64,000 nucleotides of DNA from Dehalococcoidia bacterium (GTDB taxonomy: Bacteria; Chloroflexota; Dehalococcoidia; Bin125): positions 186,001 through 250,000 of the forward strand of contig JAJDTU010000009.1 in NCBI GenBank assembly GCA_022826965.1. Reading direction: 5' to 3'. This document shows positions 18,201 through 26,021 of the stretch, piece by piece; positions within the stretch are counted from its first letter, which is position 1; each line of letters begins with the position of its first letter. Below the pieces are notes generated by a model that ran no database searches, had not been told where the DNA came from, and saw only the letters and a program-made list of their open reading frames with translations. The position numbers and the translations under genes are program-made.

Positions 18201-19613
18201 CTAAACCGCCGCTAACTCCGACGCTTTCCTCAAAGCATTCGCCGCCCGCTCGAAGCTCGGGAACGTCGCAATCCCCTCCTCCTGCAGCCGCATCCTCGCC
18301 GTCAGCGCCGCTTCCTCGACGTGGCTCGGATGCAGAGCCGCGAGGAACGGCTTGTCGGACTCGGCCATGAACTTCTTGAGTGAGCCGATCAGGCGGTCGA
18401 ACTCCTCCGGCTTGTCCTGCCAGCGCCGAGCCATGAACGTGGCCGAGAGCTCCATCCCGACGGCATCGATGTTCTCGTCGGCGTTGAGGATGTCGAAGAT
18501 CGTGTCGAGGTGCTTGGGGTCCTGGCCGATGGTGCCGGCGGCGTCGAGCGGGTTGCGGTAGCTGCCGCCGATGATGTTGAAGAACTCGGCGAGCTGGGCG
18601 TAGCTCTCGTCCGAGAGGGTCGGGACCTTCCAGCCCGCCTTCTCGAACGCGTCGGTCAGCACGACCGACTGACCGCCGGTCATCGCGATCAGGCCGAGTC
18701 GGTTGCCCTGGGTGCGCTTGGTCAGCAGGGTGGCCTTGACCACGTCGATCATCTCGTCGAGGTTGTGCACCGCGACCGCGCCGACCTGCTTGATCATCGC
18801 CTCCCAGATCGCCTGGTCGCTGGCCAGCGAGGCGGTGTGCGAGCGGATCGCGCGGCCGCCGCCCTCGGTCTGGCCGCCCTTCCAGATCACGACCGGCTTC
18901 TTCGCCGCGACCTCGCGCAGCGTCTTGAACAGGCGCTGGCCGTCGCGCGCGCCCTCGATGTACATGCCGATCACTTCGGTCTGCGGATCGTCGGCGAGGT
19001 ATTCAAGGTAGTCGGCGGCTTCGAGGATGATCCCGTTGCCGAAGCTGACCAGGGTGGAGCAGTAGAGTCCGTGGGCGGCGCCGGTCAGGGAGAAGTTCAT
19101 TCCGTGGGTGCCCGACTGCGAGACGAAGCCGATGTTGCCCTGCACGCCGGCGGGCTGGTCGCGATTGAAGCGCACGCCGAGTCCGGGCACGTGCAGACCC
19201 ATGCAATTGGGGCCGATCAGGGCCAGCCCGGACGGGTCGGCGATTTCGAAGATCTTGTCTTGCAGTTCGACGCCGATGTCCTCGCCGGTTTCGGCGAAGC
19301 CGGAGGTGAACAGCGTCACCCCGCCGACATTGGCCTCGACGCAGCCCTGCACGATGAACGGCGCGACCTGCCGCGGCACGGCGCAGACCGCGAAGTCGAC
19401 CTGGTCGGGAATGTCGGTCAGCGACTTGTAGTTGGGAATGCCCAACTCTTCGATCCCGGGAATCTCGTTCTCGTCGACCTGGACGCTGTAGACGGGCCCA
19501 TCGAACTCCTTCATCGAGCGCAGCCAGTTGTAGCCGCTGGCCTTCTTGTCGCCGATCACGGCGACAACCTTGGGCGCAAGCGCGCGGGTCAGGCGTTCAC
19601 GTGTGACTGCCAT
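18201..19613 (-). CDS. NDP-forming acyl-CoA synthetase, alpha-type (CoA-binding) subunit
   Basis: 470 residues; the ATG has AGGAG 7 bases upstream, and the longer open frame reading through from 20570 is not used. It begins with a CoA-binding Rossmann domain (KVVAVIGDKKASG), then succinyl-CoA-ligase-like domains with FVSQSGTHG near 164-171 and the phosphohistidine candidate His259 in RSHTASLA. It corresponds to domains 1, 2 and 5 of ADP-forming acetyl-CoA synthetase (Acd), which makes ATP from acyl-CoA. The beta/ATP-grasp subunit is encoded just upstream on the same strand, separated by a family A palindromic repeat. The acyl substrate is not predictable. Confidence 0.9.
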   Translation of the reverse strand: MAVTRERLTRALAPKVVAVIGDKKASGYNWLRSMKEFDGPVYSVQVDENEIPGIEELGIPNYKSLTDIPDQVDFAVCAVPRQVAPFIVQGCVEANVGGVTLFTSGFAETGEDIGVELQDKIFEIADPSGLALIGPNCMGLHVPGLGVRFNRDQPAGVQGNIGFVSQSGTHGMNFSLTGAAHGLYCSTLVSFGNGIILEAADYLEYLADDPQTEVIGMYIEGARDGQRLFKTLREVAAKKPVVIWKGGQTEGGGRAIRSHTASLASDQAIWEAMIKQVGAVAVHNLDEMIDVVKATLLTKRTQGNRLGLIAMTGGQSVVLTDAFEKAGWKVPTLSDESYAQLAEFFNIIGGSYRNPLDAAGTIGQDPKHLDTIFDILNADENIDAVGMELSATFMARRWQDKPEEFDRLIGSLKKFMAESDKPFLAALHPSHVEEAALTARMRLQEEGIATFPSFERAANALRKASELAAV

Positions 19614-19634
19614 TGCAGTTCTCCTGTATCTCTT

Positions 19635-19684
19635 TCTCCCCCCGCTCCGCGGGGGGAGATGTCCCGTAGGGACAGAGGGGGGCT
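19635..19684 (-). repeat. Family A double-hairpin repeat, copy 1
   Basis: Two adjacent hairpins, here in reverse orientation: CTCCCCCCGC-TCC-GCGGGGGGAG followed by GTCCC-TAC-GGGAC, then AGAGGGGGG. It lies between the beta and alpha acyl-CoA synthetase genes, inside what would otherwise be one operon. It has no downstream T-tract. Confidence 0.9.
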
Positions 19685-19714
19685 CTCCCAGCGGCCGCTT
19701 CGTTTGGATTGTCC

Positions 19715-20410
19715 TTACGACTCCGAAGTCAGCAGGATCCGCGCATCCACCGCGATCGCGCCATCGGGGCGAGCGAAGACGGGGTTGAGGTCCAGTTCCG
19801 CGACCTCGGGGTTCGCTTCCGCGAACTCTGAGAGCTGGAGCAGCATCGACTCGATCGCCTCGAGGTTGGCGGCGGGCTGTCCGCGGAAGCCTTCGAGCAG
19901 CGGGAAGCCCTGGATCTCGCGAATCATCTCGGCGGCGTCGCGCGGCTCGAGCGGGACGATGCGGAAGGCGACATCCTTGAGCACCTCGACGAAGACGCCG
20001 CCGAGGCCGAACATCAGCACCGGCCCGAACTGCTGGTCCTGGGTGATGCCGAGGATCACTTCCGCGCCGGGCTCGGCCATCGGCTGCACCGAGACGCCCT
20101 GCGCCTGCGCGTCGGGGACGGCGGCGATGACCCGCTCGTGGATGCGCTGACAGGCCGCGCGCAGCGCCTCCTCGTCGGCGACGCCCAGCTCGACGCCGCC
20201 GACATCGGTCTTGTGCGTGATCTTGTCGGAGACGACCTTGAGCGCGACCGGGTAGCCGAGCTCGGCCGCGTGCGCGGCGGCCTCGTCGATGGAGGTGGCC
20301 AGTCGGGTCTCGGTCACATTGATTCCGGCCTCGGCGAGCATCTGCTTGGCCTCGACCTCGGACAGGATGGTGCGGTTCGCGGCGCGCGCGGCGGCGATGA
20401 CATCGGTCAT
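19715..20410 (-). CDS. NDP-forming acyl-CoA synthetase, beta-type (ATP-grasp) subunit
   Basis: 231 residues, ATG with GGAG 7 bases upstream. It is an ATP-grasp_5 domain: LSEVEAKQMLAEAGI at the start, YPVALKVVSDKITHKTDVGGVELGV near 50-80, GPVLMFGLGGVFVEVLKDVAFR in the middle and ELDLNPVFARPDG near the end. In the Acd family this subunit binds nucleotide and exchanges phosphate with the phosphohistidine of the alpha subunit. It is the partner of the gene at 18201-19613. In many genomes the two are fused; here they are separate, with a palindromic repeat between them. Confidence 0.92.
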   Translation of the reverse strand: MTDVIAAARAANRTILSEVEAKQMLAEAGINVTETRLATSIDEAAAHAAELGYPVALKVVSDKITHKTDVGGVELGVADEEALRAACQRIHERVIAAVPDAQAQGVSVQPMAEPGAEVILGITQDQQFGPVLMFGLGGVFVEVLKDVAFRIVPLEPRDAAEMIREIQGFPLLEGFRGQPAANLEAIESMLLQLSEFAEANPEVAELDLNPVFARPDGAIAVDARILLTSES

Positions 20411-20471
20411 GGGCAGCTCCGGATGGGTAGCGATTGGCTGACGGCAGTTTACACTCCGCCTCTGCCGGTTC

Positions 20472-20567
20472 CTCTCTCTCCCGCTCCGTGGAGGGCGATG
20501 TCCCCTTCCCTCTTCTTCTCTCCCCCCGCAGAGCGGGGGGAGATGTCCCGTAGGGACAGAGGGGGGC
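20472..20567 (-). repeat. Family A double-hairpin repeat, copy 2, with a degenerate half-copy beside it
   Basis: Bases 20517-20567 hold a full reverse-oriented copy: stem CTCCCCCCGC / GCGGGGGGAG with loop AGA, then GTCCC-TAC-GGGAC. Bases 20472-20508 hold a weaker relative (CTCTCTCCCGCTCCGTGGAG). Together they fill most of the 222 bp gap between the ATP-grasp gene and the divergent HTH gene. Confidence 0.85.
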
Positions 20568-20632
20568 CATCGCCCCTCACCTGCTATTCTGTATACTCAG
20601 TTTCGCAGTTAGCGAGCGTTGAGGAGTTGGCC

Positions 20633-20851
20633 ATGGCCGAGGGTGACCCGTTCGAGGACTGGCTGGACATCGTCGAGGCGGCGCGAGAGCTGAACATCCA
20701 CCCGCAGTCCATGCGCCGGCTGATCAAGCAGGGCCGAGTCCCCGCCCGCCTCTACGGAGGCAAGTACCTGATCGAGCGGGACCAGCTCCTCATGTTCAAG
20801 TCCAACTACGACCCCCGCCCCGGCCGCAAACGCTCCCCGCGCTTGCTCTAA
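20633..20851 (+). CDS. Small helix-turn-helix (excisionase/MerR-like) DNA-binding protein
   Basis: 72 residues; the ATG is set by GAGGAG 6 bases upstream. Nearly the whole protein is one HTH_17-type domain: DIVEAARELNIHPQSMRRLIKQGRVPARLYGGKYLIERDQL. The tail is basic (RPGRKRSPRLL). Such proteins are excisionases or small transcription factors. TATACT at 20592-20597 is a possible -10, but no convincing -35 is visible. No integrase is nearby, so a phage origin is not supported by context. Confidence 0.8.
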   Translation: MAEGDPFEDWLDIVEAARELNIHPQSMRRLIKQGRVPARLYGGKYLIERDQLLMFKSNYDPRPGRKRSPRLL

Positions 20852-20868
20852 CGCCCGAGCGACCACCG

Positions 20869-21048
20869 ATGAGCAACGCACCAGGCCCAAACGAACAACC
20901 CGCACCCCGACGAACAGGCTGGCGACGCCTGCTCAAACCATTCATCTTCGTCATCTCCGGCATCTTCACGCTAATCGTCATCGCCATGGGAGACGACCCC
21001 AGCCAGCAAATGGGCGCCAACAAATCGAGCGGCCGCCGCAACCGCTGA
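20869..21048 (+). CDS. Putative small single-pass membrane protein
   Basis: 59 residues beginning 17 bases after the HTH gene. A basic proline-rich N-terminus (PAPRRTGWRRLLKP) precedes one hydrophobic helix at about 25-40 (FIFVISGIFTLIVIAM), followed by a polar tail. The ribosome site is weak. It is supported only by its transmembrane pattern and its position directly after an expressed small gene. No family is recognised. Confidence 0.45.
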   Translation: MSNAPGPNEQPAPRRTGWRRLLKPFIFVISGIFTLIVIAMGDDPSQQMGANKSSGRRNR

Positions 21049-21215
21049 TGCGGCAACGCCCCAGCCCATGACGAACACCAGTGCTAACCATACCACACCA
21101 TCACCCCCAAACCCTCGCCCGTCCAGTGGCCCGCCGCGGCTGCTCTGGGCCGGGAACCTCCTGACAGCCAAGTTCGTCTCACTAGCAGCATCGTTTCGCA
21201 GGAGCAGGACCGACA

Positions 21216-22859
21216 GTGCACCGCGTTCCACCTTTGCTGCTGGTCGTTGCCATTGGTCTTGCCCTGTGTTCGTCCTTGAATCCGAGCGCCCAGGGACAAC
21301 AACCTCCCCAAGCGCAATGGGACTACCTCGAGGTTGACCCGTGGTGCACGCACGAGGGAACCTTCAAGGTCCGCTGGCAAGTCAGCGGGGAGTCGCATTG
21401 GTATCGCATCTACCTCTTGGACCTTGGGGAGATCGGTCGAACCGACAGCGGAGAAGAGGGTTCAGCAACACTGCCCTGCACTGATATGCGCGACCATTAT
21501 GGGAATCCGCTGTTGGAGAACAAGTACGTCGAGCTGATCTTCCATGCCTCAGGTTCCAACTCCAACGATTCAGCACAGCGGGCTGTCGTGCTCGGATTGC
21601 TCGCCGCTGCACCGCCGGAGCGAATTGACAACGTTGCTCTCTTTGCAGGCTGGAGTAGCTTTGCCGGCACTCCAGTCTGGGTACACGATACCTACCCCTC
21701 GCACCGCCCCCGTTCCAGGCTCGCAACCAATCAACCTTGGAGCTTCGATGTCGTTGCGGTCGGACGCTTTCGGAGATTGTCTCAAGACACGTGGGAGTAT
21801 TTCCTGCCGTATCCTCCCTGTCTACAACCCCCGTTTACTTGCCGTAGATCGCATGTTGAAAGCTTGGCTCCAGACACGCTGTACGAGATCGAGTTAGCGT
21901 GGGCCTGGCTCCCGCGCGACGTCCATTCGCGAGGTCTGCGCGACGACCCCTACTCCATACAAACCGATCCCCCGCCGTTCGCGACACTGTATCTATTGTG
22001 GCAACCACATAACGATCTACGGGCGATGCAGTGGTCCGAGGCACGAGTGATTCGTACGCCTCCCCCGCCAACCTTGAGTGTGAGCGCAAGTTCCGATGCG
22101 ATACGGGTGTCCTGGCCAACCGCGGAAGGCCTTCATTGGGTTAGCCTGACCTCGCCAACCTGGCCGGGTGTCATCTGGGCGGACCGCCATAACTCTCGTC
22201 CTTGGGATCGAGTAGGCGGGGACCTTGGCGCAGAGGCGATGACCTCGACGATTGCCGGACTGCCAGGCGACACTCCCTTCGACATCACGGTCTCCACCTC
22301 TAGGTACTCTTCTGTTACCGTTCCTTCCGAGTTGCAGATCCTGTCACGAACAACGCCCGCCGAGCCGCGACCGTTCCACGCACCGGCTGACCCGTTAGGC
22401 ATTAGAGTTTCAACGCACGATCGCAGCATCTACGCCAGCTGGGTAGAGCATCAGGGTATGTTGACAGACGCCCAAGTCGTTTACACTTGCCCGGGAGTGG
22501 AGTGCATAGAGCCGCGATACACGCAGCGAGTTGATCGTCTGAACAGCGTTGATAGCTGGATGCCACCTCTGCTGCGCCGGGCACAGACAACATATCGATT
22601 TGGGCCGCTGCCTGAGATGACGACCTGGCGGCTCATCGTCAACCGCTATCCTTACTATTGGAACTTGAATGATTTGAACGACCTACCCTTCGTTTGCATG
22701 GAGTGGGAGATTCGGATTGGCGTTACTAATCCGGAGTTGTACTACGACCATTACGCCTTCAGCTACGATCGAGACTTACCCAGCCCCGTCCAGGGACCGG
22801 ACCAGATAGCAGAACCAACATTCGACGGCTGTCTGCTCGCGGAACCCCGGGGCGAGTAA
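21216..22859 (+). CDS. Secreted protein of unknown function with fibronectin-III-like segments
   Basis: 547 residues from a GTG with AGGAG upstream. The N-terminus (HRVPPLLLVVAIGLALCSS) is a clear signal peptide with likely cleavage near residue 28. The body is rich in Trp, Tyr and Pro. It has at least two segments with the rhythm of fibronectin-type-III strands (PPTLSVSASSDAIRVSWP near 285; DPLGIRVSTHDRSIYASW near 395). Six or more cysteines occur in pairs, consistent with disulfides outside the cytoplasm. No catalytic motif is seen. The DNA is less GC-rich and uses rarer codons than neighbours, which suggests acquired or fast-evolving surface protein. Confidence 0.7.
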   Translation: MHRVPPLLLVVAIGLALCSSLNPSAQGQQPPQAQWDYLEVDPWCTHEGTFKVRWQVSGESHWYRIYLLDLGEIGRTDSGEEGSATLPCTDMRDHYGNPLLENKYVELIFHASGSNSNDSAQRAVVLGLLAAAPPERIDNVALFAGWSSFAGTPVWVHDTYPSHRPRSRLATNQPWSFDVVAVGRFRRLSQDTWEYFLPYPPCLQPPFTCRRSHVESLAPDTLYEIELAWAWLPRDVHSRGLRDDPYSIQTDPPPFATLYLLWQPHNDLRAMQWSEARVIRTPPPPTLSVSASSDAIRVSWPTAEGLHWVSLTSPTWPGVIWADRHNSRPWDRVGGDLGAEAMTSTIAGLPGDTPFDITVSTSRYSSVTVPSELQILSRTTPAEPRPFHAPADPLGIRVSTHDRSIYASWVEHQGMLTDAQVVYTCPGVECIEPRYTQRVDRLNSVDSWMPPLLRRAQTTYRFGPLPEMTTWRLIVNRYPYYWNLNDLNDLPFVCMEWEIRIGVTNPELYYDHYAFSYDRDLPSPVQGPDQIAEPTFDGCLLAEPRGE

Positions 22860-22892
22860 GCCCGCGGTAATGGGCTTGTGCGAGAACACGCC

Positions 22893-24875
22893 CTAGTGCG
22901 CGTCCGATGCTCCCTGGATGATTTCTTCGACGACGTGGGGCTCAGCCAGGGTGGTCACGTCGCCGACGTTTTCGGGCTCGCCTTCGGCGACTTTGCGGAG
23001 GATTCGGCGCATGATCTTGCCGGAGCGGGTTTTCGGGAGGCCTCCGACGAACTGGATCTTGTCGGGGGTGGCGATAGGGCTGATCTCGGCTCGGACTTGC
23101 CTCTTGAGTTCCACTGCCAGGTCGGGGCCGGGGTCGAAGCCGTCCTTGAGCAGGACGTAGGCGTAGATGCCTTCTCCCTTGATCTCATGGGGATAGCCGA
23201 CGACGGCGGCCTCGGCGCAGCCGGCGTGGCCGACGAGCGCGCCCTCGATCTCGGCCGTGCCCAGGCGGTGACCCGAGACGTTGAGCACGTCGTCGACTCG
23301 GCCCGTGAGCCAGTAGTAGCCGTCGTGGTCGCGGAATGAGCCGTCGCCGGTGAAGTACTTGCCGGGATATTGAATGAAGTACGTGTTGATGAAGCGCTCG
23401 TGGTCGCCGTAGACGGTGCGCATCATGCCGGGCCAACTGCGGGCCATGCAGAGCAGACCGCTCTGCTGGTTGCCCTCGAGTTCGTTGCCCTCCGGGTCGA
23501 CCAGTACCGGCTCGATCCCGAAGAAGGGCAGCGAGGCCGAGCCCGGCTTCATGTCGTTGGCGCCGGCCAGGCCGGTGAGCACGTGGCCGCCGGTCTCGGT
23601 CTGCCAGTAGGTGTCGACGATCGAGCAATGTCCGTCTCCGACCACGCCGTGGTACCAGCGCCAGGCCTCGGGATTGATCGGCTCGCCGACCGTGCCCAGC
23701 ACGCGCAAACTGGCGCGCTGGTGGACCTTGACCCACTCGTCGCCCTCGCGCATCAGCGCGCGGATGGCGGTCGGCGCGGTGTAGAGGATGTTGATCCCCA
23801 GGCGGTCGACCATGTCCCAGTAGCGTCCGGCGTCGGGATAGGTCGGGATCGACTCGAACATGACCGAGGTCGCGCCGTTACCCAGCGGTCCGTAGACGAT
23901 GTAGCTGTGGCCGGTGATCCAGCCGACGTCGGCGGCGCAGCAGTAGATGTCGCCCTCGCGGTAGTCGAAGGTGTAGCGATGGCTGAGCATCGTGAAGAGC
24001 AGGTAGCCGGCCTGGGTGTGGAGGACGCCCTTGGGCTTGCCGGTCGAGCCTGAGGTGTAGAGGATGAAGAGCGGGTCTTCGGCATCCAGGACCTCGGGCT
24101 CGCATTCGGCCGACTGGTGTGCGACGGTCTCGTGCCACCAGACGTCGCGGCCGTCCTTCATCGTGACGTCGCCGCCGGTGTGCTGATGGACGAGGACGAA
24201 CTCGACGCAGTCCACGCCGGCCGCGTCGAGCTGGTCCATGGCGGCGTCGACGTTCGCCTTGAGCGGCACGGTGCGTCCGCCGCGCTTGCCTTCGTCCTGA
24301 GTGATGACGGCCTTGCAGAGCGAGTCCTCGACGCGGTCGGCGATGGCGGTCGCGGAGAAGCCGCCGAAGATGACCGAGTGGATCGCGCCGATGCGGGCGC
24401 AGGCGAGCATGGCGGCGACGACCTCGGGAGTCATGCCCATGTAGATGGCGACTCGGTCGCCCTTGCCGACGCCGCGGCTGCGCAGCTCGTTGGCCAGGCG
24501 GCAGACCTCGGCGTGCAGCTCGCGGTAGGAGATCGACTCGTTGTCGGCCGGCTCGTCGCCCTCCCACAGGATCGCGGTCTGGTCGCCCTTGGTCGCGAGG
24601 TGCCGGTCGAGGCAGTTGACGGAGACGTTGAGTTTGGCGCCGAGGAACCAGGCGATCTCACCTGCGGCCAGGTTCTCTTCCTTGAGCGTGTGCCAGGGCT
24701 CGATCAGGTCGAGGTGCTGGTTGGCCATCTCGGTCCAGAAGGCGTCGGGCTCGTCGAGCGAGCGTCGCCAGAGGGCCTCGTAGCCCTCGCGGGAGGTGAC
24801 GAGCGCGCCGTCGCGGACGTTGGCGGGCGGTGAGTAGGTCTCGTTGACGGGCATGGCGGCGTCGGGCGTGGTCAT
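22893..24875 (-). CDS. acs: Acetyl-CoA synthetase (AMP-forming)
   Basis: 660 residues, full length for Acs. It has the adenylate-forming motif [15 protein letters not shown], then [25 protein letters not shown] and the C-terminal [11 protein letters not shown] with the catalytic lysine that is acetylated in other bacteria. The Acs-specific start ([16 protein letters not shown]) and [16 protein letters not shown] support acetate as substrate rather than longer acids. It makes acetyl-CoA through acetyl-AMP. With the NDP-forming pair at 18-20 kb, the locus offers two energetically different acyl-CoA-forming systems. The small anchored protein at 24961-25155 lies upstream on the same strand. Confidence 0.96.
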   Translation of the reverse strand: MTTPDAAMPVNETYSPPANVRDGALVTSREGYEALWRRSLDEPDAFWTEMANQHLDLIEPWHTLKEENLAAGEIAWFLGAKLNVSVNCLDRHLATKGDQTAILWEGDEPADNESISYRELHAEVCRLANELRSRGVGKGDRVAIYMGMTPEVVAAMLACARIGAIHSVIFGGFSATAIADRVEDSLCKAVITQDEGKRGGRTVPLKANVDAAMDQLDAAGVDCVEFVLVHQHTGGDVTMKDGRDVWWHETVAHQSAECEPEVLDAEDPLFILYTSGSTGKPKGVLHTQAGYLLFTMLSHRYTFDYREGDIYCCAADVGWITGHSYIVYGPLGNGATSVMFESIPTYPDAGRYWDMVDRLGINILYTAPTAIRALMREGDEWVKVHQRASLRVLGTVGEPINPEAWRWYHGVVGDGHCSIVDTYWQTETGGHVLTGLAGANDMKPGSASLPFFGIEPVLVDPEGNELEGNQQSGLLCMARSWPGMMRTVYGDHERFINTYFIQYPGKYFTGDGSFRDHDGYYWLTGRVDDVLNVSGHRLGTAEIEGALVGHAGCAEAAVVGYPHEIKGEGIYAYVLLKDGFDPGPDLAVELKRQVRAEISPIATPDKIQFVGGLPKTRSGKIMRRILRKVAEGEPENVGDVTTLAEPHVVEEIIQGASDAH

Positions 24876-24960
24876 GTCAGCATCCTCATCTGCGTCGGGG
24901 TAAGGCTCCTGGTGCAGATGCTACCGCTCTGGCTTGGGAGGCCCTTGCCTGGGACGGGCG

Positions 24961-25155
24961 TTACGAGCCTCGGGCCAGCAACGCGCCGAGCGTCGCAAGT
25001 ACTGCGGCGAACCCGATTCCGATGCCCCACATCATCAACTTCAGCCTTGCGTCGACGTCTGCGCGCAGATCGTCGATTCGCCGGTCGATCCGGGCCAGGG
25101 CATCGCGCACTCCCAGCGGCTCTTCGGCATCGGAGGGATGCTCGGTCGTGACCAT
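24961..25155 (-). CDS. Small tail-anchored coiled-coil protein
   Basis: 64 residues. A helical charged N-terminal half (VRDALARIDRRIDDLRADVDARLKLM) is followed by a C-terminal transmembrane helix at about 41-60. It resembles the other small anchored proteins of this window in layout, but lacks their NILV and LATK blocks, so it is only a possible relative. It lies 85 bp upstream of acs on the same strand. The function is unknown. Confidence 0.55.
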   Translation of the reverse strand: MVTTEHPSDAEEPLGVRDALARIDRRIDDLRADVDARLKLMMWGIGIGFAAVLATLGALLARGS

Positions 25156-25220
25156 GCGTGTCCTTTATCGCTGCATGCCGGTCTGATGTCAAGTGTAGGC
25201 CTCGGGTCGACTTCGGGAGT

Positions 25221-25270
25221 GCCCCCCTCTGCCTGCGGCATCTCCCCCCGCTTGCGCGGGGGGAGAGGGG
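25221..25270 (+). repeat. Family A double-hairpin repeat, copy 3
   Basis: First hairpin GCC-TGC-GGC, second hairpin CTCCCCCCGC / GCGGGGGGAG with a 4-base loop TTGC that differs from other copies. It lies in the 256 bp gap between two minus-strand genes; the rest of the gap is G-rich with no gene. Confidence 0.9.
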
Positions 25271-25411
25271 GAATGCGGGATTGGGGCGTGCTGAGGTGCC
25301 CCTGGCGGCCTCGGCAGGTTGGGCGCGGGGTGTGTGGGGCTGACCCGGTCGGAAGGGGTTGGATCTTCGGCGGGGGCCCGGAAAAAAACGGGGGTGGGGG
25401 CGGGACGGGTA

Positions 25412-25789
25412 TTAGAGGGGATCGTCCTCTTCTGGGCCGGAGGGGTCTTCGTCGTCTTCGGCGTCGTCGGTCTCGGCTTGCTTCTCGGCTGGCTGGGCGT
25501 CGGCCTGGGCGGCGAGCGCTTGCTCGACAGCGGCTTTCTGGGCGGCGATCACTCGGTCGACCTGTTCGTCGTTCATCACCACCATGGCGGCCGGGTCGTT
25601 TGGGTCGATCCGGTGCGGTCCGGCTTCGGACTCGCAGGCGAAGAAGGCGGGATGTTTGGGTCTGGGGAAGAGGTCGAGGAGCCGCGAGAGGGAGTCGAGG
25701 GCGCGGACACGGACATAGCCGGGCTCAGCACCGGAGGCGAGTTCCCAGTACTGGTTGCGGATGGCTTGCGGAGTTGATTCGGCGGACAT
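25412..25789 (-). CDS. Possible terminase small-subunit-like protein
   Basis: 125 residues. The helical N-terminal half ends in VRVRALDSLSRLLDLF, which resembles the ALELLGKHLGLF-type helix seen in many terminase small subunits. The C-terminal third is strongly acidic (DDAEDDEDPSGPEEDDPL). It is divergent to an intact terminase large subunit, with a 232 bp region between the two starts. Matching by this short pattern is weak, and it could be an unrelated acidic protein. The context makes a terminase role worth testing. Confidence 0.5.
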   Translation of the reverse strand: MSAESTPQAIRNQYWELASGAEPGYVRVRALDSLSRLLDLFPRPKHPAFFACESEAGPHRIDPNDPAAMVVMNDEQVDRVIAAQKAAVEQALAAQADAQPAEKQAETDDAEDDEDPSGPEEDDPL

Positions 25790-25948
25790 GTTCGGCTTCC
25801 CTTCAGCACAACGTCTTCCTGCGTCTTCCTAGTCAGCATATATGTTCTGTCTGCGACCGGGGGCCTGAGCGGGCGGCAGCTGTAAGCGAGGACACTCAGT
25901 GGATGATCAGGCGGGTCGGGGGCGTGCGAGGGGGTTGAATCTTCGTAA

Positions 25949-25960
25949 GAACACATGTAC
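25949..25960 (+). promoter_or_regulatory. LexA/Cheo-box-like site upstream of terminase
   Basis: GAACACATGTAC differs at one of the eight fixed positions from the Gram-positive SOS box GAAC-N4-GTTC. A weaker relative, GCATATATGTTC, lies at 25836-25847 nearer the divergent gene. Whether this organism's LexA uses such a box is unknown. Confidence 0.35.
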
Positions 25961-25969
25961 TGTCAGGGG

Positions 25970-25990
25970 TCATTCCCGAGGCGGGAATGA
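25970..25990. promoter_or_regulatory. Perfect inverted repeat between divergent terminase-like genes
   Basis: TCATTCCCG-AGG-CGGGAATGA: 9 bp arms around 3 bases, about 30 bp before the terminase start. It is suited to binding a dimeric repressor. It differs from families A, B and C and is seen once in the window. Confidence 0.5.
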
Positions 25991-26021
25991 GGTTGTGGGT
26001 CGTTGTGTGGAGGAGGATTCG

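Noticed and set aside
19635-19684. Family A hairpins as Rho-independent terminators
   Set aside because: No T-tract follows any copy, and copies occur in both orientations and inside an operon.
18201-20570. Single 789-residue frame joining alpha subunit to upstream sequence
   Set aside because: The first ~319 residues are Arg-rich out-of-frame reading of the beta-subunit gene; AGGAG before ATG 19613 marks the true start.
20592-20597. TATACT as a confident promoter for the HTH gene
   Set aside because: No -35-like hexamer at 16-18 bp; listed only as a possible element.
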